Positions 44,027-54,130 are shown, counted from the stretch's first letter. The stretch: 64,000 bases of DNA from Rhizophagus irregularis (GCF_026210795.1 NC_089432.1:62001-126000); one strand, 5' to 3'. The notes: generated by a model not told the origin, from the sequence alone. Translations and numbers: made by a program.

Positions 44027-45185
44027 GTACCCATTGTGGTGGAAGTTCTGTATCATCTGGTATAACCAAAAGTTCTTCCCTCACAAAGGATCTCTCTGAT
44101 TCTTTACCATCATCATCAATAAGCCAGTACAAAACTGGTTGATTTTTCTGTGTTAAAGACATATGGATATGATAAATCTTAGGTGACCAATTCATATCTC
44201 CTGCTCGACGTCTTCCACCTTCCAGATCATTTGGTTCAAGTAAGTACCTTACACTTATATTAGGTGGTAGTTTCTCTTCTTCATACCCAACAGGTCCATC
44301 ACGAGGATAAGAAGATCTGGAAGACACTCGTGATTTTTTTATAGCTATAGCAGGAGATATACCAAGTTGTTGGGTCACTGAGTTATTTATACTTTCTACA
44401 GCAATAGGTAAGTTTTTTACCCAGACTCGAGATCTCGTTTTACCTAAAGTTAGTAAGTCAGATGCATCTTGAGAGGGAAATAGTTTCTCAACCAAGGTAC
44501 GATTATATCGCTCCACAATGCCAACAGTACGCTTAGACTTGGCCTTTTGAATCTTTACACCATGGGAAGTCATCAGCTTTTCACACTCACCTTTAAACTC
44601 TGAACCCCTATCTGTAATCAATAATTTTGGCCAAGTGAGCGGACATGTTGTATCATCATATACCTTTTCAAAAGCCCGAGCAATAGTATGAGAAGTTAGG
44701 ATTCCCTGTCGATTTTTAACACTGGTTGAACCTATAGGAACACTTTCTTTATACCTCGATGCTATATCAACTATATTGAGACAGAAAAGATAAGTCACAT
44801 GTCCAACCTTGTCATATGGCATATACAAAATGTCAGCTTGATGAACTTCATTGGGAACTTGTATAGAACTAAAACTTACACGAGAGATAAATCGGGGACG
44901 AGGTTTGTGGACTTGATGTACTGCCTGTCTTTCAAGCCAATCCTGCACTTCATCTAAGGTGAAATCATATCCAGCATTTTGTGATGTCTCATACAACTTT
45001 TTGGCAGTCCTCTGATATCCAGATGGTTGGTAGAATATCCTGCATAAAGCCGAAGTCACCTCTACATTTCGTGCTTCATCAGAATCTATTGGAATAATAG
45101 GAATCAATGGGAGTTGAACAGGCATATCTTGATTTGTTAAATAGCAACTTTGATTTGCGCAAACAGCTAGTTCAAGAGGAAACAA
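44016..45185 (-). CDS. int: rve integrase
   Basis: An intact 389-residue frame; the likely start is the Met at residue 21. The catalytic triad is D118 (HQADILYM), D192 (LITDRGSEF) and E225 (GIVERYNRT), a D,D-32-E core. The C-terminal barrel GDMNWSPKIYHIH to REELLVIP resembles the same region of the Polinton 1 integrase, but the chromodomain is absent. The role is insertion of the element. The 5' end overlaps the start of the plus-strand coiled-coil gene by about 20 bp, so the two transcripts must overlap. Confidence 0.88.
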   Translation of the reverse strand: MFPLELAVCANQSCYLTNQDMPVQLPLIPIIPIDSDEARNVEVTSALCRIFYQPSGYQRTAKKLYETSQNAGYDFTLDEVQDWLERQAVHQVHKPRPRFISRVSFSSIQVPNEVHQADILYMPYDKVGHVTYLFCLNIVDIASRYKESVPIGSTSVKNRQGILTSHTIARAFEKVYDDTTCPLTWPKLLITDRGSEFKGECEKLMTSHGVKIQKAKSKRTVGIVERYNRTLVEKLFPSQDASDLLTLGKTRSRVWVKNLPIAVESINNSVTQQLGISPAIAIKKSRVSSRSSYPRDGPVGYEEEKLPPNISVRYLLEPNDLEGGRRRAGDMNWSPKIYHIHMSLTQKNQPVLYWLIDDDGKESERSFVREELLVIPDDTELPPQWVLMN

Positions 45186-45664
45186 ATAATATTTCCAATA
45201 AGGAGAAAATCCGTAAACTCACAAAGGAGATAGAGGCATGTGAACGATATATCTTCTATCTTGAAAAAAATCTTGTTTCACGTGAGGATGAAATCGATCG
45301 GTTAAAGGCAGAGTGTCAGTCCACTTTAGTTGAACTTGGAAAGTATCGAGATCACTTAGAGTTAAAGGAAGAGGCACTTGTTGCCCAGGATGAACGTATC
45401 ATTCAGCTTGAAGACACAGTAGATAAACTCAAAAAACGCATTCAAGAATTATCTTTATGTAAAGGAAAGATAGAAATGGATGAAGATAATGAATTATTCA
45501 ATCCTATTCTAAGAATACTAGACCGCCGACGGGCAGTTGCAGATTGTGTGTCTGAGATTAGACTATTTTTTGATCGGAATAGGATTCCAATTCCACAAGA
45601 CATAGATGATGTCTTTAATGCTACACTCAAAGTCTTGATGAAATTATTCGTCAAGCTGCTCTAA
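45107..45664 (+). CDS. Coiled-coil protein upstream of Gag
   Basis: 185 residues, ATG at 45107. A long heptad-rich coiled coil (about residues 15-125) is followed by a helical region (RRRAVADCVSEIRLFF). The stop TAA overlaps the next ATG as TAATG. From about 45622 the -1 frame reads more naturally (SLDEIIRQAALMQEIG) straight into gag. So this is probably the N-terminal half of one large Gag, separated by a frameshift or an indel. Polinton 1 has the same order at 11668-12464. Confidence 0.65.
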   Translation: MGVEQAYLDLLNSNFDLRKQLVQEETNNISNKEKIRKLTKEIEACERYIFYLEKNLVSREDEIDRLKAECQSTLVELGKYRDHLELKEEALVAQDERIIQLEDTVDKLKKRIQELSLCKGKIEMDEDNELFNPILRILDRRRAVADCVSEIRLFFDRNRIPIPQDIDDVFNATLKVLMKLFVKLL

Positions 45665-46851
45665 TGCAAGAAATTGGTGTAGACCAACTAAATCAGATAG
45701 AAGGATTGCAGACATTACTTGGAGAATCTTTAGATCGTACAAATACTCTTAATCAAGACTTAATAAGAGTACGTGATGATTTTACATATGAGAGAAATGC
45801 TCGTAGACACTGGGAAACTATTGCACAACAGAATCAAGCACGTATTGCAGGAATACAAATAGCCAATCTAGGTATACGTTTTCTGAATAGACGCAAAGAT
45901 GCACAACTGGCAAACCAACAGAATCAGCTGGTAAATCAACAGAATCAGATAGCAAACCAACAGAATCAGATAGCTGAGCATAGAAGGAATGCACACAAGC
46001 TGATGTTACGCTATAATGCTGATACAGAACGTTGGAGAAGAAGGCATGCAGGTTGTATACGTCAGGCACAAAACTGGCAAAGACAATATAGGATTTCACA
46101 GACCCAGGTACAAGCACAGGCCCAAAATATTTTAAATTTACAACAACAAATATTAGCGTTACAAAACAATCCTCCAAACATGGCTACAATACAAGATGTC
46201 ATGCATACTATATCACCAGGTCTTGCACAGTTACCATTTTATGATGGACAAGAGCCGCCAGACTCTTATTATCAAAAGCTTAGAGCTGTCAATGAGATGG
46301 CTCGTCCACTAGCTTTTGCTGGTTTTAATGCTGCTATGAGATGCAGTGTTATGAAAAATAAAATGTCTGGTAGATTTATTCCTATTCCAGCAAATAATCC
46401 ATATAATGCCAATGCTGCTATTAATACAGAACCAGAGTTTCTAAACTGGCTGCAAGGAAAATATAGAGATGTGATGGTTGGAACAAATCAAGGTGCTATA
46501 ATAGCACTCATGAATGAATCATTTTCTTCTATAGATACACCAGATACATATGCAAAAAGGATTCGATCATTAGCACAAGGACAAGTATATGCTGAAATTT
46601 TACCTTATCTATATAATCATTTGCCTGATGTTTTAGAAATGAGAGTTAGAATTGCTGCTCCTGCTGATCTTGATGCTTTCTTTAATGAGTTACGTAATAA
46701 ATGGTATGAAAGTGGAGGGCGAAAAAATCCAACCACTATAGTAGAACAACCACAGAATAGAACTGCATTAGAAAAGCTTGCAGATATAGCAGTACGTCTT
46801 GGCTATACTGGTGACATAACAAATCCCTGTAGCAATACATACTTTCATTGA
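45664..46851 (+). CDS. gag: Gag-like protein (coiled coil plus capsid-like domain)
   Basis: 395 residues. The first 170 are a Gln/Asn-rich coiled coil with four QLANQQNQ-type repeats. After NNPPNMATIQ comes a capsid-like region: GLAQLPFYDGQEPPDSYYQK, PEFLNWLQGKYRDVM, then a helix series ending FFNELRNKWYESGG, the layout of a Ty3-like Gag. A +1 frame change between 46820 and 46853 is needed to reach the downstream CCHC knuckle. It would assemble a particle or bind nucleic acid. Its presence in a PolB element is unexpected. Confidence 0.65.
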   Translation: MQEIGVDQLNQIEGLQTLLGESLDRTNTLNQDLIRVRDDFTYERNARRHWETIAQQNQARIAGIQIANLGIRFLNRRKDAQLANQQNQLVNQQNQIANQQNQIAEHRRNAHKLMLRYNADTERWRRRHAGCIRQAQNWQRQYRISQTQVQAQAQNILNLQQQILALQNNPPNMATIQDVMHTISPGLAQLPFYDGQEPPDSYYQKLRAVNEMARPLAFAGFNAAMRCSVMKNKMSGRFIPIPANNPYNANAAINTEPEFLNWLQGKYRDVMVGTNQGAIIALMNESFSSIDTPDTYAKRIRSLAQGQVYAEILPYLYNHLPDVLEMRVRIAAPADLDAFFNELRNKWYESGGRKNPTTIVEQPQNRTALEKLADIAVRLGYTGDITNPCSNTYFH

Positions 46852-46853
46852 GA

Positions 46854-47191
46854 GTGATCTTACCAGAAAGTTAGGTGGACAAACACAACATCTAAGAAGA
46901 GATCACTTCGGAACTGGTCAGGTTAAAAAGGTGACAAAGACAACCAAATCTTCTCCTAAACGTCATTGCTCAAACTGTGGTAGAACAGGTCATTCCAAGA
47001 ACAAGTGTTCACGGAGTAGATGTACTAAGAAAGTTAACAATACTCACATAGTTGACTATGAAGAATCTGAAAGTGATGAGGAAACTGATGAAGAAACTGA
47101 GGAAGAGTTAACTGAAGAAGAGGAGGAGGAGGATGAACCTCAGAATTGCTTTAGTGTAAAAAAAAAACTTGTCGACGTGGAGTTTTGGTAA
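46854..47191 (+). CDS. CCHC zinc knuckle and acidic region (Gag C-terminus)
   Basis: The frame opens from about 46823. It contains CSNCGRTGHSKNKC, a perfect CX2CX4HX4C retroviral-type knuckle, in a basic context, followed by a Glu/Asp run. No clear ATG lies before the motif, consistent with being part of Gag. A run of ten A at 47158-47167 near its end permits a -1 shift into the protease frame. Confidence 0.75.
47158..47167 (+). other. Candidate -1 frameshift site, Gag to protease (Polinton 2)
   Basis: Ten consecutive A (A AAA AAA in the zero frame) precede the zero-frame stop at 47189. The protease frame is -1 and open across the run. The same arrangement occurs at 14426 in Polinton 1. Confidence 0.45.
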
Positions 47192-48099
47192 AAAACAAAG
47201 GGAAGAAATCCCGTACTTCCAAATCTAAAAGAGAACCTATTCTCAAGAAAACTGATGAAGTCTTTCATGCAGCACTGAAGTCTATAATTGCTTCACTAGC
47301 AGCACAATGTCCTAAAGAAATCCTCCTACAGATTAATGCTTATACCAATCAAGCATATGAGAATCTGAAAGACCCGCTTTTAAATCATTTTGTTAGTGAC
47401 TATCCAGTTAGTGAAAGAAAGAAACTCTGGGATGTTCTTTCAGCAAATATGCAAGACATTTTATCTCCTTTGGTTCATATTGTTAATACTACAATAACGC
47501 CGCTATTGCCAACTCCTCCTGTAGATGCGCCACCTGAAGTAGAACAAAAAGATGATAAAACATTGAATCATGCAATTCGTGCTTATCAGCAGAAAAACTT
47601 ATACTGGCCAAGACCCATAGAAATCAACTTTCTGCGGTTAGATGATCCCAATGATGTTGCGACCATTTCCTGTAAAATCAAAAATGTATGCATACCCTAT
47701 GCCATGATCGATACAGGGTCTGACTCCTCAGTAATCTCTGAAAATGTAGCTAAGCATCTAGGTCTCAAAATAGATCGGAAGAATGTGCATGCGCTTAATG
47801 GTGTAGCTGGATCAACCAAAACTCTTGGCACTATCAATGAGATCCCTATAACCATCGGAGAAGGAGAAAATTTGATCACCATTTCAGATGAATTTTCTGT
47901 CATACCTACTGAGAAGGATCGAAATGGTAAGGACAAATCATTGCTAATACTTGGTACACAGTGGCAGTATCGTGCAGGATGGGAACCGGTAGTAAAGGGA
48001 GAATTCAAAGCTAATGTGAATGGTAAGTCTATTTCCATTCCTCTTTCTGTTCACAAGGCTCAGCGAAATGTCTTTTCAGTTGAGGTTAAAAAAAACTAA
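47168..48099 (+). CDS. pro: Retropepsin-like aspartic protease
   Basis: The frame is open from about 47155; a TTG at 47185 is the first listed start. After a basic linker and a helical region, the protease domain carries AMIDTGSDSSVIS (Asp176, numbered from 47185), the NGVAGSTKTLG flap region and SLLILGTQW (ILG 255-257). All motifs of retroviral-type proteases are present and the ORF is intact, unlike the Polinton 1 copy with DTC. It would process Gag. It ends at TAA 48097, one codon after a second slippery heptamer. Confidence 0.85.
48090..48096 (+). other. Candidate -1 frameshift site, protease to zinc-finger extension
   Basis: A AAA AAC in the zero frame, followed directly by TAA. The -1 frame continues into the zinc finger ORF. 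A AAA AAC is an efficient -1 slippery heptamer in retroviruses. No downstream pseudoknot was modelled. Confidence 0.45.
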
Positions 48100-48416
48100 C
48101 TGATCGCACCTGCCAGTATTGTAATAAGGAGTTTCCCTATCCTTCTTATCTCAGACAACATTTTTTACGAAAAAACCCATGTGCAATAAAAGAATCCCAT
48201 GTGCATCCCACGCAAAGCCCATGCGAAGTTAAAAAATCTCATGTGCAACCCACGCAAAGCCCATGCGAAGTTAAAAAATCCCATGCGCAACCCATGCAAA
48301 TTCTATGCGCAGTTACCACTGAAGGAGGAGGAAAAAAATCCCATGTGCAAACCATGCAAAGACCGGAGCAAGCAACTGTTCCTATTCGACTATTTCTCTC
48401 CTCTGGTTATGAATAG
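48097..48416 (+). CDS. C2HC zinc finger with repetitive tail
   Basis: The frame, -1 to the protease, reads CQYCNKEFPYPSYLRQH, then FLRKNPC: a C-x2-C-x12-H-x5-C finger similar to the N-terminal finger of the Polinton 2 PolB (CDRCGKAFATPQKLRGH). It is followed by three 14-residue repeats of SHVQPTQSPCEVKK type. It has no start codon of its own, so it is either reached by frameshifting or is a relic. Confidence 0.5.
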
Positions 48417-48853
48417 ATGTAAAATAACGTTCTCTAACGTAATTCAAATCATATCCAGGATGAAGATTATTGGGTTTAGGAAGACGATCTCCACATAAAA
48501 CAATATCATAGGCCATGTTTGGTGATGATTTACGAAGTTTATAACAGTATTAGTGTTTATATGATGATTTGCGAAGTTTATACTATGTATTTATCAGATT
48601 CAGTCGATCAGAGGTCCCTTAGGACCGGACAACTCGAAGGATTACCAGCTCGGAGGATGTTCATCAAGCCACATGCGTGTACTCCTGTGCAACAAAATAA
48701 ATGATCACACGGCAGGGTCTGTACAACATCCACATTTTTCACATATACCCCCACTTGGTATTTTTGCGCAAATAAAATTCTTTTTTATTCTTGTCCTCAC
48801 ACACCGTACTTTGAGCCAATAACATTTCGCAAAAAACAGTATAAAACCCGAAA
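48417..48853. other. Cargo boundary and CRN upstream region
   Basis: Two near-identical GATGATTTACGAAGTTTATA segments lie near 48520-48580. A TATAAA at about 48839 lies 15 bp before the CRN start. No gene is supported. Confidence 0.5.
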
Positions 48854-50354
48854 ATGTCAGTCACGTTATTCTGCCTTGTCAAAGGAAATACGACCGCGAA
48901 CGCTTTCGAAGTTGATATTGAGAAGGACAAGTCTATTAGCAAACTCAAGGACGCCATAAAGGCGAAAAAAGCACCAGAGTTCGACAATTTTCCTGCGGAC
49001 AAGCTCAGGCTATGGAAAGTGGAAATTGGTGGCGATCACCTTGACGATCAGTTGAAGAATCTCAAACTCAATGGCAATGACGAGTTGTCTGCAATAAACG
49101 AAATTGGAGAGTACTGGACCGAGACGCCGCCTAAGAAACATATTCATGTCTTAGTCGAACCACCCGTGTCAACCGTCACTTCAAGTCGCGAACAGGAATT
49201 ACTTGACCAAGTCGCTTCGTTGCAGGCATTACTCAACAAGTCCGTGCATGGTACGTATTTTTTACTTACGAGCCGTCAGCGAAATCTTCAGGTCATGAGA
49301 CTAACCCGGTTATTGCATTATAGCGTTCGATGTCGTCGTGAGTCCGAAGCGAACGAAGAGCTTCAAGTGGACAGTGAATATCGAACACGCGACTCTCGAA
49401 GGACTAAAAGAACATATACGTGGAGTTCACAAGACACCGGCCCTCGACAATGATGGAGCGGAACTTAGCATGTTAAACGACAGTGGGAAATTCTCTCCTC
49501 GAAACGATCAGGGTCTTCGTGAGATGCTTAACGTATTCGTGTCGAAGAACAATCTCAAGTTCACCGTGTTCATTGAGACGCCATCAAAACCATTTTCAGA
49601 TTGGTCATTCCCGAAGGTGTGCCAGCTTTATGGTCTTGGCGAGTCAGACGATCCCTCGTTATCAGTGTTCCCGCCTTTCACTTGCGAGTATAAAGAACTG
49701 GAAGAGGATTCTTCCAAGGCAATACTCAAACATCTTACTGCGGAGCTGAATGCTCGTCTCAAGGCTATTCCAATCAGCGGGAATGAAGCATCGAAATCAC
49801 AATATGTCTGCTCCTATCTTGTCGCCGGGGTAAATCTGTACGAGAGGAAGTTCGAGCTTCGACCAGAAAAAAACATCACAGGACCCAATGGACACGGACC
49901 GGTTGATTTCGCAATAGACTTGCTCCAAACTGCGAAAACTGTCGGTGTGACAGAGGTAAAGGACGAAGATTTTTTTAAGGGTATTGCTCAGAATGCCGTT
50001 CAACTCGAATCCGCATTATCAAACCGTAAACGTAAGGCGAATGAGATGGAGGAAGAGAGTGTGTTTGTAGGTAAGGTATTCGGGATAATCACAGATGCGG
50101 AAAAATGGTACTTTATGGAATGTTCGCTCGATGATCAGGACAGGCTAAGATTCAAACTATCCGAACCTATTGTCGTTGTATACAAGGACGAGAATATGGA
50201 AAACATGGTTAGGAAAGTTCTCGGACATATTGCATGGTTATTGGAGGAGGTGCAGAAGCCGGATTCAGCTTCACAAAGTGAAGAGAGGGCAATAAAAAAG
50301 CCTAGGTCATCGGGTAATCTTAAGGAAAAATCGGATACGGTCGTTAAGTCATAG
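48854..50354 (+). CDS. Crinkler (CRN) family protein with REase-like domain
   Basis: Two exons, 48854-49250 and 49324-50354, joined by a 73-nt GT-AG intron with CTAAC branch site; 475 residues. The N-terminus is the ubiquitin-like CRN header (MSVTLFCLVKGN, then VDIEKDKSISKLKDAIK and LRLWKV). The C-terminal domain has GHGPVDFAIDL, VTEVKDED and AQNAVQLESA, the D...E-x-K core of PD-(D/E)xK nuclease-type CRN effectors. A basic nuclear-localisation-like segment (KKPRSSG) lies near the end. It is intact, and sits inside Polinton 2 as cargo. Confidence 0.85.
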
Positions 50355-50652
50355 GATAGAAAATTAGTCATGTATCACGGGCAAAGTCCCGAGCATTTTA
50401 ACTCGTACTTCAACACCTGTATAATGGGATGCGTCCCGAACCAATGTATTTATTTTTTATCCTCAGTCTGTATTAATAAAACATTCACTCGAAAACACGT
50501 ACACACACGTTTTAAATGGCAAAGAAATAGATTTTATTATTCATGATATATAGGTTTTGCAAACGAAAAATAAAACGGATAGCGGATGTTTCAAGTGAGG
50601 AATTTGCCGGCCACTAGACCATATAATGGCAGTTCCTTCCCGCTATCCTTTA
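50355..50652. other. Short intergenic stretch
   Basis: Holds the 3' region of the CRN gene, including AATAAA-like TTAATAAAAC near 50471, and the 3' end of the convergent minus-strand gene. Confidence 0.5.
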
Positions 50653-51392
50653 CTAACTATTGTTAATTTCATTATTGATATTACTACTGCTATTGATATT
50701 ACTACTACTATTACTCGCGAAACTAACTACCCTTTTCCCCTCCCTTTCTATCCATGGAGTTAATTTATCCATCGTAGTTTTTCTTGGATTCGTTCTGTGA
50801 TGATAGAAACTGGCTAATGTGCCAGGACTTAGTCCGATCTCATCGGATAATATATTGTACATTTGTGTAGGAGAGCGATTCCCCTTTTTTCTTCTCTGAT
50901 CGAAAATGGCAGTGAATTCAACCCAATACATTTCTGTTTCGTCGTCATACTCGGAACGTTTGCCAGTAGTTGAACGACTTGCAGAAGAGAATCGGTTTGA
51001 TCCTACTAGAAGAAATGAGGCGCAGGTTATTATGTAACGTCACGGGCAATGAATCATATGCGGACTGCGGACTGCGGACTGTGACGTGCATGCTTACCTT
51101 GTGAGATTACGTCATTCCGCCACTCATTTTCAGCGCGCATTTTTTGAAGTTCATTATTTAGCGCCAGGACCGTTCTTTCAAGTTCATTATTTGTCCCGGA
51201 CTGATATTTACGAAAAAATGACAATGCACCAGCTAAAATTGCGTATGTGAAAACATTTCCCGAAAAAACATTCTGGAGCATATCCATTGTTAAGATGCCT
51301 CGGGTATGCAGGGTTCCCAAAAGAACCGGCATCTCATGGATTACGATTATGGAAATGAAGAGTGTAATCAAAAAAATATCACGTCTGTTCAT
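50653..51392 (-). CDS. Membrane/coiled-coil protein, two exons
   Basis: Minus strand, exons 51392-51098 and 51005-50653, with a 92-nt GT-AG intron; 215 residues in frame. The N-terminus has a hydrophobic segment (IFLITLFISIIVIHEMPVLL) and a second one (VFTYAILAGALSFF). A coiled coil (ELERTVLALNNELQKM) follows, then a helical domain (SPTQMYNILSDEIGLSPGTL) reminiscent of fungal helix-turn-helix proteins. An Asn/Ser tail ends it. Having an intron, unlike the Polinton genes, points to a host origin. Function unknown. Confidence 0.6.
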
Positions 51393-52051
51393 GCTATCTG
51401 TAGTTTAAATTGTTTCAAAAAGCACTATGCAATTTTATTTGGGACTTTTGAGATAATAACAGTTGAAGAGTGTTAACTTTAAAAACGGGAAACAAGGTCC
51501 TTTTATACTTTATTAATACTGCGCGAGAGATTTAACCGCATGATTACTAAAGGGGTATCCGTAGTTTTTTTATTAACACCCAAAATTGGTAGAGAATGAG
51601 TAATTGCGCAATCTAGAATATAGGTTAACAGTTAAATAATGCCCCTTTTCATTGTTATACAGTCACTTCGATCGCCTTATAATGCAATAGAAATCGATCG
51701 ACGGTACCACAGCATCAAATCAGGGGCATAACAAACATTGTTGACTCATGGTCTGTTTTAATTAACGTAATTTACGCTACACAAAATTTATGCCAGAACT
51801 TTCAGGACCGCCTATTACTCAGTATTTTTACGTATATACTGCGGCATATTTTACATATGATTTCGTGACTTATTCTCACATAATTCAAAAAAATTCTGCG
51901 GCTGCGGTAGTCACATGGTTGAGCAATAGATTATATGCGGTTACGCACTACACAATTATTATGAATTATAGGTGATCAAGCAAGGATCAGGTAATTCATG
52001 TCAGCAGGCAAATGAAGATAAGTATTTTAGTACAAACTACAAACCGTAGCT
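51393..52051. other. Cargo intergenic stretch
   Basis: No supported gene. The segment TTTACATATGATTTCGTGAC (about 51850) recurs in altered form at about 52630-52690, suggesting duplicated gene flanks within the cargo block. Confidence 0.45.
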
Positions 52052-52402
52052 ATGGAACCAGTCTTACCAAATGATTCTATCCTTAGTGCAGAATACGAGA
52101 CCCTAGGGTTAATAGACAATGATAACAGCAATGGATCTGTGATAGATAATGAAGACGATGAAGTTTGGGATGATGGTGATGAAGATGACTCTGATGATGA
52201 TCACGACATTTTGGGTATCAGAGACGGACACGATTACATAGCTTGTTATGGTAGAGATGCTTGGGATAAACTTATTCAAGCCCAGGAGGCTCGTCATCGT
52301 ATATCCTTCTTAGGTTATTTACCCAACGCCTTCCAAATATTTCTGAGCAAGCAAAGAATGGACTATTTGATATATTTACCGAATCATCTGCTTTTGGAGT
52401 AA
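52052..52402 (+). CDS. Acidic protein of unknown function, possibly truncated
   Basis: 116 residues. The first half is acidic (a DDEVWDDGDEDDSDDDHD run); the second has GHDYIACYGRDAWDKLIQAQ. Downstream sequence in another frame (to about 52485) continues to read protein-like, so a frameshift near the C-terminus is likely. Not recognised. Confidence 0.4.
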   Translation: MEPVLPNDSILSAEYETLGLIDNDNSNGSVIDNEDDEVWDDGDEDDSDDDHDILGIRDGHDYIACYGRDAWDKLIQAQEARHRISFLGYLPNAFQIFLSKQRMDYLIYLPNHLLLE

Positions 52403-52885
52403 GGGAACACAATGCACTTTTAGACGCACTAGCTGATCCAGTGAATGGTTTAAGTCTTTTCGAATATGATCAACTGTATTACTAATTCATCGGAAGACTT
52501 GCTTTATTAATACGCGAAAAAACAAATAGAGGATCAATCCGGCATTGGTTCGGGACGAAGCCCGCAATACATGACGCCTGTGCTAATATACACGCTTAAT
52601 TTTTTAGCCTTTGGCAGTGATACTGCGGCCACTTTACATATGATATCAATGACGTAATACTGCGGTGTGATTTCGTGACCTTTCTCACATGATTCAAAAA
52701 ATGTTACTTTATTTATTCGTAACAGCAATCGATACATAAAAAACGAATATATTACGTTACAAGTCATAATAATAGCAGGTTCGCCCATGTCACAACACCG
52801 AAAAAGGACCCCCTAGATCGGTGTAGTAATTATAACTTTCTTTTCCTGATAGGTGCTATTGAAGGGACATAATAGATAATAGTAA

Positions 52886-53204
52886 TTATTTTTGCCCTGA
52901 GCAGACCAATCCCCCCATATGCCTGAAACTGCTGACGTTGTTGGACTGATGCTCATTCACCACCGAAGAGTCCTGTTCCACTTTTGCGAGTCTGGATTCG
53001 GCATCCTCTCCATTCTTCTCCAACTCCTCGATCTTATTCCCTAGTTCCTTCCTGAGATTTGCTACCTCGCGTTTAAGATTGAAATTCTCAGCCTCAAAGC
53101 TCAGTACTACACCGTTTAAATACGTTAAGTTCGGCATTCTCAGCCTTCAGCTCAGAGATACACTGTCTCAAAACTTCAAGTTGGTTAGCTTTGTTAACGG
53201 ACAT
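52886..53204 (-). pseudogene. Coiled-coil protein, frameshifted
   Basis: On the minus strand the ATG near 53204 starts SVNKANQLEVLRQCISELKA, which shifts frame near 53110 into a Glu/Lys/Leu-rich coiled coil (FNLKREVANLRKELGNKI) ending at 52886. Such coiled-coil headers are common in expanded fungal families. Function unknown. Confidence 0.45.
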
Positions 53205-53359
53205 TATAGAAATTATATTCGACATGAATTTGTTTAATGTTATGAGAAAAAAAAATTACGAAAGCGGGACACTGCGTACTTTATTTAATAAAACATTGCC
53301 GAAAGTCGGCTTACAATACATAAAAATTGCGAATATATCGCTACATGATACAAAAATTA

Positions 53360-53737
53360 TTATTCTGATTCTTTTTCCTTCGGTAATACAGGGTGTACGG
53401 TGATATGAACGTAGTCTGTATCGGGTTGACCATTAAAATATTCAGAAATTAAAGTCTGCGATTGCATACGTCTTTCATTAACACTGCTAGGATGAATTTG
53501 ACGAATATCTAGAGGAATGTTATTAAAAGACGCCCCTAGATTGTTTCGAATTGCGGTTTCAAGAGCGCTAACTGTTTGTCCCCTGTCAATTGTAATTCTT
53601 CTATCACATAGAAGATCATTAGAAACAATACGGCAGTTGAGAGTAATATCGGTCATACTGGAATCCTGAATACATATGGAGGCCCTTAGTGAGATTATTT
53701 GCATGAAAACATTTTCATTATTTTCAATCTCTTGCAT
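53360..53737 (-). CDS. CRN-header-like (ubiquitin-like) protein
   Basis: An intact 125-residue ORF. After a short N-terminus, residues about 28-118 read ITLNCRIVSNDLLCDRRITI, then QTVSALETAIRNNLGASF, then IPLDIRQIH and YVHITVHPVLP. This has the strand-helix-strand spacing of the CRN header domain, but no nuclease or kinase domain follows. It lies directly downstream of a block shared with the chromosomal CRN pseudogene. It may be a stand-alone header, a decoy, or a gene truncated on capture. Confidence 0.55.
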   Translation of the reverse strand: MQEIENNENVFMQIISLRASICIQDSSMTDITLNCRIVSNDLLCDRRITIDRGQTVSALETAIRNNLGASFNNIPLDIRQIHPSSVNERRMQSQTLISEYFNGQPDTDYVHITVHPVLPKEKESE

Positions 53738-53744
53738 ATACGCA

Positions 53745-54130
53745 CCTTAATTTTTTGCGAGAAGGTTGAGTAAACTTCTACCTGTCCTTTTACGCTTTAT
53801 ATACTGGAACTTGCAGAATAAGAAGCCGAATACCGAATATAAGAAAGATGATTAACATTGTCGTATGATGCCAAGAAACCTTTGAAAGCACATGCAAGCG
53901 GAATTTTCAAACCTTTTCACATGAAGATCTTCCTCGCAAGTCTCAAAGTAGCTTTACGCCTGGCGATCTCGGAATTGCAAAGTCCTCAGCCTTTCATAAC
54001 ATATGCTTTTGACGTTAATATTGACTTATAGGGTAGACCTGTGTTGCGTGTAGACTTTCTTTCACATTTTTCTCACATTTGTTTGGGGAAAAAAATAAAG
54101 GTACTAGTTGGCATGAATATTTTTTCAATA
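53745..54130 (-). promoter_or_regulatory. CRN-type upstream block, Polinton 2 copy
   Basis: Shares the order GCGAGAAGGTTGAGTAAACT, GGCTTTACGCCTGGCGATCTC, CCTCAGCCTTTCATAACATA and TTCTTTCACATTTTTCTCA with 27960-28340. Both copies stand 5' of minus-strand CRN-type genes. Confidence 0.6.

Noticed and set aside
52534-52788. Minus-strand ORF of 84 residues in the cargo block
   Set aside because: It overlaps the region shared with CRN 3' flanks and shows no domain or coding pattern; more likely untranslated sequence.
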